From Massilia niastensis DSM 21313 (GTDB taxonomy: Bacteria > Pseudomonadota > Gammaproteobacteria > Burkholderiales > Burkholderiaceae_D), in assembly GCF_000382345.1 (NCBI RefSeq), contig NZ_KB908089.1:54447-118446 (forward strand): a stretch of 64,000 nt of DNA, read 5' to 3'. This document shows, one piece after another, positions 58,568-64,000 of this stretch; position 1 is the first letter of the stretch, and each line of letters starts with the position of its first letter. The notes below the pieces were generated by a model, which had not been told where the DNA came from, searched no databases, and saw only the letters and a list, made by a program, of their open reading frames with translations. Both the position numbers and the translations under genes were made by a program.

Positions 58568-61000
58568 GTGGAACAGGAAGAAAAGACAGACAACCCGGTA
58601 ACCCGCCAGGGCAAGCGCCTGGTCCAGGGCGCGACACGCACCGCCCAGGCCGGATATGCGCGCGCCCGCGCCCGCCTTCGCGACCGGCCGCTGCCCGTGC
58701 AGCTCGCCCTGGTCGGGCTATGGTCGCTGGCCGCCTTCCTGATGGCCTTCCTGGTCTACCTGGTCGCGCTGATCCCGCTCACGCCCGGCATCTCCGACCT
58801 GCACCAGGCGCGCGCCGCGCGGCCGACCAAGATCCTGTCCGCCGACGGCAGGGAACTCGGCACCTTCGAACGGGGCCTGCAGGAGCGCGTCAAGCTGTCG
58901 CAGGTCTCGCCGCACGTGATCAAGGCCCTGATCTCGACCGAGGACCACCGCTTCTACGAGCACCACGGGGTCGACTTCACCCGCATCGCCGGCGCGCTGC
59001 TGGCCACGCTGAAGGGCGATTCGCAGGGCGGATCGACCATCACGCAGCAGCTCGCGCGCAACATGTTCCCCGAGGAGATCGGCCGCGCGCGCAGCATCAA
59101 CCGCAAGATGAAGGAACTGATCACCGCCATCAAGATCGAGAACACCTACAGCAAGACCGAGATCCTCGAGGCCTACCTGAACACGGTGCCCTTCCTGTAC
59201 AACGCCTACGGCATCGAGATGGCGGCGCGCACCTATTTCGGCAAGCCGGCCCTGCGCCTCGACGTGCTGGAAGCGGCCACCCTGGTCGGCATGCTGAAGG
59301 GGACCAACTACTACAACCCGGTCACCAATCCGGAACGCTCGCTCACGCGCCGCAACGTGGTGCTGTCCCAGATGCGCAAGCACGGCGCCTTCAGCGACGC
59401 GCGCTACCGCCAGCTGGCCAAGCGCCCGCTGCGGGTGCGCTTCGCGCGCCTGGCCGACCGCAGCGGCCGCGACAACCATTTCACCGCCCACGTGCGCAAG
59501 TGGCTGCTCGAGTGGGCCGACGAGAACGACTACGACCTCCAGCTCGACGGGCTGCAGGTCGAAACCACGCTCGACCTGGCGCTGCAGGAAGCGGCCGAGC
59601 GCGCCGTCGAGCGCCAGGCCAACGCCCTGCAGGCGATCGCCGACGTCGAATGGGGTTCGCCCAGCCTGATGCGCTCGACCTCGACCGGCATGTACATGCA
59701 GATGCGCGACGAGGTCAAGCCCTTCTCCTACTACTGGAGCTCGCACGGGCGCACCCTCGACGCCTTCGTGCGCGAGAGCGGGGAATACCGGCGCGCGGTC
59801 GAGGATGGCGAGGCGCCGGCCGCCGCGCTCAAGCGCCTGAAGGCCGACCGCGGCTTCATGAACACGCTCAAGACCGCCAAGTCGCGCCTGGAGGCGGGCT
59901 TCGTCGCCATCGATCCGGCCAGCGGCGAGGTCAAGGCCTGGGTCGGCAGCCGCGATTTCGAGCGCGACCAGTTCGACCACGTGGCCCAGGCCGCGCGCCA
60001 GCCCGGCTCCACCTTCAAGCCCATCGTCTACGCCGCCGCGCTGGAACGCGGCATCTCGCCCGACAAGACCTACCGCGACGCGGTGCAGGATATCCGCGCC
60101 GCCGACGGCAGCGTGTGGCGCCCGACTGACATGTCGGGCAACAGCGGGCGCTCGATGACCCTGAGCGACGGCCTGGTGTACTCGAAGAACACCATCACCG
60201 CCCAGGTGATGCAGGATGTCGGCCTGTCGCCGATCGTGCGCCTGGCCGAGGGCATGGGCATCCGCCAGAGCAAGCTGTCCGCGGTGCCCTCGCTGGCCCT
60301 CGGCACCAGCCCGGTCACGCTGCTGGAGATGGTCAGCACCTATTCCACCATCGCGGCCGAGGGCGAATACCGCAAGCCGGTGTTCGTGCGCCGCATCCTC
60401 GACCGCGACGGCGGGGTCGTGGCCGACTTCTCGACCGCCGTGCCCGAGCGCGCGCTGTCGCAGGAATCGGCGCTGGCCCTGATCGACATGATGCGCGGCG
60501 TGGTCAACCGCGGCACCGGCGGCGGGGTGCGCTACCGCTTCGGCATCCAGGGCGACGTGGCCGGCAAGACCGGCACCACCCAGAACAACACCGATGGCTG
60601 GTTCATCCTGATGCATCCCAACCTGGTGGCCGGCGCCTGGGTCGGCTTCAACGACAACCGCGTGACGATCCGCAGCTCCTACTGGGGCCAGGGCGGCCAC
60701 AACGCCGCGCTGCTGGTGGGCGACTTCTTCCGCGCCGCGCTCGACAGCGGCCGGCTCGACGGCAGCGCGCTGCTGCCGGGCGGCCGCAGGCCGGAGCCGC
60801 GCCGCTACGAAGAACCGGAGCAGGAGATCGAGGAACTGCCGGGCGACCTGCCGGTCGAGGTGCAGACCATCGAGGAAGAGATCGAGCCCGCCGAGGTCGA
60901 AACCGAGACCGAGGTCGAGGTCGAGGAAGCGCCGGAACCCGAGCCGGTCGAAGCGATGCCGGCGCCATACCAGCAGCCCGAGGGCTCGCCGGTCTACTAG
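58568..61000 (+). CDS. class A penicillin-binding protein (transglycosylase/transpeptidase)
   Basis: An 810-residue bifunctional peptidoglycan synthase. After a short cytoplasmic stretch and a membrane helix (about 48-70), the GT51 domain has catalytic Glu125 (STEDHRFYEHHGVD) and GGSTITQQLARN. The transpeptidase has SxxK in GSTFKP, SKN, and KTGTTQNNTDGWF. A C-terminal Glu/Pro-rich acidic tail (last 70 residues) is unusual in length. The start is taken as GTG 58568 with AAGGA upstream. It is followed, convergently, by an M23 peptidase gene. Confidence 0.92.
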   Translation: MEQEEKTDNPVTRQGKRLVQGATRTAQAGYARARARLRDRPLPVQLALVGLWSLAAFLMAFLVYLVALIPLTPGISDLHQARAARPTKILSADGRELGTFERGLQERVKLSQVSPHVIKALISTEDHRFYEHHGVDFTRIAGALLATLKGDSQGGSTITQQLARNMFPEEIGRARSINRKMKELITAIKIENTYSKTEILEAYLNTVPFLYNAYGIEMAARTYFGKPALRLDVLEAATLVGMLKGTNYYNPVTNPERSLTRRNVVLSQMRKHGAFSDARYRQLAKRPLRVRFARLADRSGRDNHFTAHVRKWLLEWADENDYDLQLDGLQVETTLDLALQEAAERAVERQANALQAIADVEWGSPSLMRSTSTGMYMQMRDEVKPFSYYWSSHGRTLDAFVRESGEYRRAVEDGEAPAAALKRLKADRGFMNTLKTAKSRLEAGFVAIDPASGEVKAWVGSRDFERDQFDHVAQAARQPGSTFKPIVYAAALERGISPDKTYRDAVQDIRAADGSVWRPTDMSGNSGRSMTLSDGLVYSKNTITAQVMQDVGLSPIVRLAEGMGIRQSKLSAVPSLALGTSPVTLLEMVSTYSTIAAEGEYRKPVFVRRILDRDGGVVADFSTAVPERALSQESALALIDMMRGVVNRGTGGGVRYRFGIQGDVAGKTGTTQNNTDGWFILMHPNLVAGAWVGFNDNRVTIRSSYWGQGGHNAALLVGDFFRAALDSGRLDGSALLPGGRRPEPRRYEEPEQEIEELPGDLPVEVQTIEEEIEPAEVETETEVEVEEAPEPEPVEAMPAPYQQPEGSPVY

Positions 61001-61009
61001 GACTGCACG

Positions 61010-61546
61010 TCAGGGAAGGGCGGCGCTGGCCGGTTCGGCGCGCAGCAGCGGGTAGGGATTGAGCGCGCCACCCGCCTCGTACACGCCATAGTGCAGGTGG
61101 GGCGGGGTGCCGGCCGCATTGCCCGTATTGCCGACATAGCCGAGCACCCGGCCCGTCTCGACCCGCATCCCGGCCGTCACGTCCGCATGGCGGTCGAGGT
61201 GGGCGTAGTAGTGCCGCTGCCCGGCGGGACCCAGCACCCAGACCACCTGGCCGCCCAGGCGGTTGGCGCCGACCCGCAGCACGATGCCTTCGGTGGCCGA
61301 GCGCACCGGCGTCCCGCGTCTGGCGAAGATATCGATTCCCTCGTGCTTGCGGCCCGCGCCGCGGGCCGCGTGCCAGGTGTCGCGCAGGGCCCCGGGACGC
61401 ACGCCTTCCACCGGCATGGCCAGCGCCGTCGGCGCCGGCATCGAGGCCAGCCGCATCGCATACAGCATGTGCTTCAGCCAGGGCTCGATGAGCGCATACC
61501 CCGCGATCAGGATCACGGCGAGCAGCAAGCTTTTAAGGATACGCAT
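61010..61546 (-). CDS. M23 family metallopeptidase
   Basis: A 178-residue LytM-type protein: a membrane anchor or signal helix (about 5-22) and an M23 domain with zinc ligands His68 and Asp72 (HEGID), the HLH motif (His150, His152) and His116 (YAHL). All active-site residues are present, so it should be an active endopeptidase on peptidoglycan crosslinks or a divisome regulator. The start at 61546 is preferred because the hydrophobic helix begins there. It lies downstream of the sensor kinase gene on the same strand and convergent to the penicillin-binding protein gene. Confidence 0.87.
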   Translation of the reverse strand: MRILKSLLLAVILIAGYALIEPWLKHMLYAMRLASMPAPTALAMPVEGVRPGALRDTWHAARGAGRKHEGIDIFARRGTPVRSATEGIVLRVGANRLGGQVVWVLGPAGQRHYYAHLDRHADVTAGMRVETGRVLGYVGNTGNAAGTPPHLHYGVYEAGGALNPYPLLRAEPASAALP

Positions 61547-61613
61547 GGCAGGTCCGACGGTGGCGATGCCTCCCACGTATGGGCGGCCGGGCGGATTTAC
61601 CAGCCGTGCCGCG

Positions 61614-63479
61614 TCAGGCCGTGTTGGCCGGCGCATTACCGGCAATGGCGTCGGCGCCGGAATGCTCGTGCGGCTGCGGCGGGGCGGGCGCGGCGCGCAG
61701 CGGGAAGCTCACGGTGAAGGTGCTGCCGTGGCCGCGGCCTTCGCTGTGCACCTGGACCGTGCCGCCATGCAGGGCGGACAGCTGCTTGACGAGCGCCAGG
61801 CCGAGACCGAGGCCGCCCTGGGCGCGGTCGATGCTGGTCGGGCCCTGGACCAGCACGTCGAAGATCATCGGCTGCAGCTCGGGCTCGATGCCGATTCCCG
61901 AGTCGCTCACCTCGAGCACGGCGTGCCCGCCCAGCGGGCGCACCCGCACGCCGATGCGCCCGCCGGCCGGCGTGTACTTGATCGCGTTGTGCAGCATGTT
62001 GTCGATGATCTGCTCGAGCCGGGTGCGGTCGCCGTCGACCCAGGCGTCCTCGATCTCGACCTGCCAGCCATGGTTGCCGGCGTCGACCAGGGCCTTGGCG
62101 TCGCTGCAGGTGCGCAGCACCTCGGCCAGGTTGACCGGCGCGCGCTGCAGCACGATCTTGCCCGACAGGATGCGCTGGACGTCGAGCAGGTCGTCGACGA
62201 TGCGGGTCAGGTGGCGCATCTGGCGCCGGCTGATCGCGCGCGCGTTGGACGCCATCTCCGGCTTCAGTCCCGGCATGTCCAGCACCGCCATGGCGCCCGC
62301 GATCGCCGCCAGCGGGTTGCGCAGTTCGTGGCCCAGCATGGCCAGGAAGTTGTCCTTGGCGCTGCTCTGGGCTTCGGCCATGCGGCGCGCATGTTGTTCG
62401 CTCAGCAGCAGCTGCTCGCGCTCTTCCTGCAGTCCCTGGCGCACCGCGCTTTCGCGGGCCAGCGCCTCGCTGGACTGGTGCAGGCTGGAGAGCAGGGCGT
62501 CGACTTCCTCGACCCGGGTCGGGGCCGGCGGCGGCATCGCCTGGTGGGTCAGCGCGCGGGCCGCGGCGGCGGCATGGCGCAGCGCCGTCTCGACCTTGTT
62601 GCCGAGGAAGACAGCGACGCCGATCGCCAGGCCCATCACGAGCATCAGCGCCATCGCGGCGTACAGGGTGGCGGTGCGGGCGGCCGCCTCGATCTCGTCG
62701 ACCGGCACGCCGATCACCACGGTCCAGTTGCTGGTCTTCGAGCGCGTGAAGACGCCGTAGATCTCGGCGCCGTCATGGGTAGTGTGGCGGAACACACCAC
62801 TGTTGCTGGCGCGGGTCGCGGCCAGGAAATCGGGCCGCATCGGCTTGCCGACCATGCTGTGGGCGTGGCGGTTGCGCGCCAGGGTGACCCCGGTGCTGTC
62901 GAAGATGCCGACCACCCAGTCGCGCCCGAGGGCGTCGTGGTTCAGGATGCGCTCGAAATAGCGCACGTCGAAGATCTGGCTGACGATGTAGTGCTTGCCC
63001 GCGCCGACGGCGGCCGGCACGTCGACCGAGACCGTCGGACGTCCGGACAGGCTGCCGATGAAGTAGCCCGAGACACGCGTGCCGCGCTCCGGCGACACCT
63101 GCGCGGCCCAGGCGCCGCGCTTGGCGGGCAGCGGGGTGCCGAAGGGGACCAGGGTATTGAACAGGCCTTCGCCTTCGCTGCTCGCCAGGATGGTCCACGA
63201 CCAGGGGCTGCCGGCGTTGAGCGAACTGGCCCAGCGGTGCACGCGCGGGAAGTCGCCCTGGCGCAGGCCTTCCGAATGCGCGATGCTGCGCAGCGCGGAC
63301 TCGGCCGACGCGATCTCGCGGTCGAGCTGGAAGGCGGTGGCGCGCGCCATCTCCTTGACGCTGTTGATACGCGACGCGCGCTCCCAGTCCAGCAGCATGG
63401 ACAGCCCGATCCAGAAGGCGATCGCCACTGGCAGCAGGATGGCGGCGGCCATCAGGAACAGGTAGGTGCGGGTCTTCAT
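61614..63479 (-). CDS. dCACHE-domain sensor histidine kinase
   Basis: A 621-residue hybrid-free membrane kinase. Two transmembrane helices (7-30 and 271-292) enclose a periplasmic dCACHE-like sensor. A HAMP/coiled-coil linker, the HisKA domain with His384 (AMLGHELRNPLAAI) and a C-terminal ATPase domain with DNMLHNAIKYTP, DSGIGI and GGLGLGL follow. It is an orphan, with no response regulator gene adjacent. The start at 63479 is chosen because it begins the first helix; a longer frame upstream overlaps the transposon end. Confidence 0.87.
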   Translation of the reverse strand: MKTRTYLFLMAAAILLPVAIAFWIGLSMLLDWERASRINSVKEMARATAFQLDREIASAESALRSIAHSEGLRQGDFPRVHRWASSLNAGSPWSWTILASSEGEGLFNTLVPFGTPLPAKRGAWAAQVSPERGTRVSGYFIGSLSGRPTVSVDVPAAVGAGKHYIVSQIFDVRYFERILNHDALGRDWVVGIFDSTGVTLARNRHAHSMVGKPMRPDFLAATRASNSGVFRHTTHDGAEIYGVFTRSKTSNWTVVIGVPVDEIEAAARTATLYAAMALMLVMGLAIGVAVFLGNKVETALRHAAAAARALTHQAMPPPAPTRVEEVDALLSSLHQSSEALARESAVRQGLQEEREQLLLSEQHARRMAEAQSSAKDNFLAMLGHELRNPLAAIAGAMAVLDMPGLKPEMASNARAISRRQMRHLTRIVDDLLDVQRILSGKIVLQRAPVNLAEVLRTCSDAKALVDAGNHGWQVEIEDAWVDGDRTRLEQIIDNMLHNAIKYTPAGGRIGVRVRPLGGHAVLEVSDSGIGIEPELQPMIFDVLVQGPTSIDRAQGGLGLGLALVKQLSALHGGTVQVHSEGRGHGSTFTVSFPLRAAPAPPQPHEHSGADAIAGNAPANTA

Positions 63480-63718
63480 CCGTCGTAATGCGCAATGTCG
63501 GTCCATGCCAATGTCTGGGTGCGCCGGGCTGAACCGCAAGCGGAGGAACCCATACGCAGTATCCGCATTGTAACGAGATAAACATTTTCTTGGCAGATAT
63601 TTTGTGCGCAATTTAACACTTGGGCTGACCAGTGCCGGGTGGCGGATCCGGCAGGGCGGCGACGGGGACCAGGTGTCACGCGCGGCACGCCGGAGGTGGC
63701 TGGAGTGTTCGTCGTTAA
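63480..63718. other. gap between the kinase gene and the IS element
   Basis: Roughly 240 bp with no supported gene. It contains the promoter region of the kinase gene on the minus strand and an AT-rich stretch at about 63570-63620. Confidence 0.35.
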
Positions 63719-64000
63719 GTAGTCTCCGAAAATTTTGAGTTAAACTCAGATCGGAGACTGCTGCAGGAGTCACTGCGATGAAACTGTTAATGTTGTCCGA
63801 TGCCGAGCGTCGGACGCTGCGGGACATGGGGATTTTCCATCCTCATCCACGGGCTCGTATGCGCGCCCAAGGCATCTTGCGGTTGAGTCAGGGACTGACC
63901 CTGCAAGAGACTGCTGACGAGTTCTCGGTGCATTTGAACAGTGTCGAGCAATGGCGCCAGCGTTGGAACAAGCTTGGCCTGGCAGGGCTGTACGAGGGGC
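63719..64000 (+). mobile_element. left end of an IS630-type insertion sequence
   Basis: A palindrome (AGTCTCCGA 63721-63729 with TCGGAGACT 63751-63759, further inverted repeat inside) precedes a transposase start by 19 bp. TA just before it fits the TA target preference of IS630 elements. The right end is outside the window. Confidence 0.6.
63778..64000 (+). CDS. IS630 family transposase, N-terminal part (cut by window edge)
   Basis: The first 74 residues show a winged helix-turn-helix of IS630 transposases (SDAERRTLRDMGIFHPHPR, LSQGLTLQETADEFSVHLNS, VEQWRQRWNKLGLAGLYEG). The DDE catalytic domain would lie downstream. The start has AGGAG upstream. The gene is partial and its integrity cannot be judged. 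Confidence 0.8.
   Translation, partial: MKLLMLSDAERRTLRDMGIFHPHPRARMRAQGILRLSQGLTLQETADEFSVHLNSVEQWRQRWNKLGLAGLYEG

Overview
The window is about 64 kb of chromosome from a high-GC beta-proteobacterium. It most resembles the Oxalobacteraceae, Massilia/Telluria group (inferred, not confirmed by any search). Supporting points are very GC-rich third codon positions, a CHRD-type PEP-CTERM protein, a cyoABCD-SURF1 operon followed by a RegB/RegA redox two-component pair, a complete branched-chain 2-oxoacid dehydrogenase operon, tyrosine/homogentisate catabolism, several c-di-GMP proteins and many TetR/LysR/MarR regulators. No rRNA, tRNA, CRISPR array or replication origin was seen.

Layout. 1-3.5 kb: a CheB-type methylesterase cut by the left edge, a small Gly/Ser/Gln-rich protein, a divergent SDR/TetR pair sharing a palindromic operator, and a small outer-membrane barrel. 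3.7-8.8 kb: the bkdA1-bkdA2-bkdB-lpdV operon on the minus strand, with overlapping or nearly touching genes. 9.1-12.1 kb: a CSS-EAL phosphodiesterase and an amino-acid permease. 12.5-17.4 kb: the most unusual locus, a 970-residue protein joining an amidase/PGRP-like domain, an alpha/beta-hydrolase-like domain and a metacaspase, followed 15 bp later by a zinc-metallopeptidase-like protein. 17.4-20.2 kb: a 34-residue protein, a PEP-CTERM CHRD protein, about 1 kb of repeat-bearing and gene-poor DNA, and a RidA protein. 20.3-28 kb: a stand-alone EF-G, a TonB-dependent receptor with a collagen-like tail, a persulfide-dioxygenase-like MBL protein with a TlpA-type thioredoxin, and a CNNM/CorC protein. 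28-31.6 kb: hmgA, a LysR regulator and hppD. 31.7-39.2 kb: lrgAB, a patatin phospholipase, a hemerythrin, a manganese catalase, a ZIP transporter, and a TetR-SDR-hydrolase unit with two copies of the same palindrome. 39.2-47.9 kb: an MFS transporter, then cyoABCD-SURF1-regBA-cytochrome c. 47.9-55.7 kb: a second ZIP protein, a GNAT, a frameshifted metallophosphoesterase, a leader-RNA candidate, an antiporter overlapping a glutamate-cysteine-ligase-type gene, yaiI, a nested REPIN-like array, a GNAT and a MarR regulator. 55.7-63.5 kb: a CHASE-PAS-GGDEF-EAL protein, a class A penicillin-binding protein, an M23 peptidase and a sensor kinase. The right edge cuts the start of an IS630-type element.

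How the parts fit. Bkd (branched-chain amino acids) and Hpd/HmgA (tyrosine) are catabolic modules. The cyo operon with SURF1 and the RegBA pair looks like a respiratory unit with its own redox control. Hemerythrin, Mn-catalase and ZIP look like oxidative-stress/metal handling. The penicillin-binding protein, M23 peptidase and LrgAB act at the envelope. The caspase-amidase/metallopeptidase pair has no housekeeping explanation and is the best candidate for an undescribed system, possibly a defence, cell-death or toxin/exoenzyme module. High GC gives long open antisense frames over nearly every gene; these were discarded.
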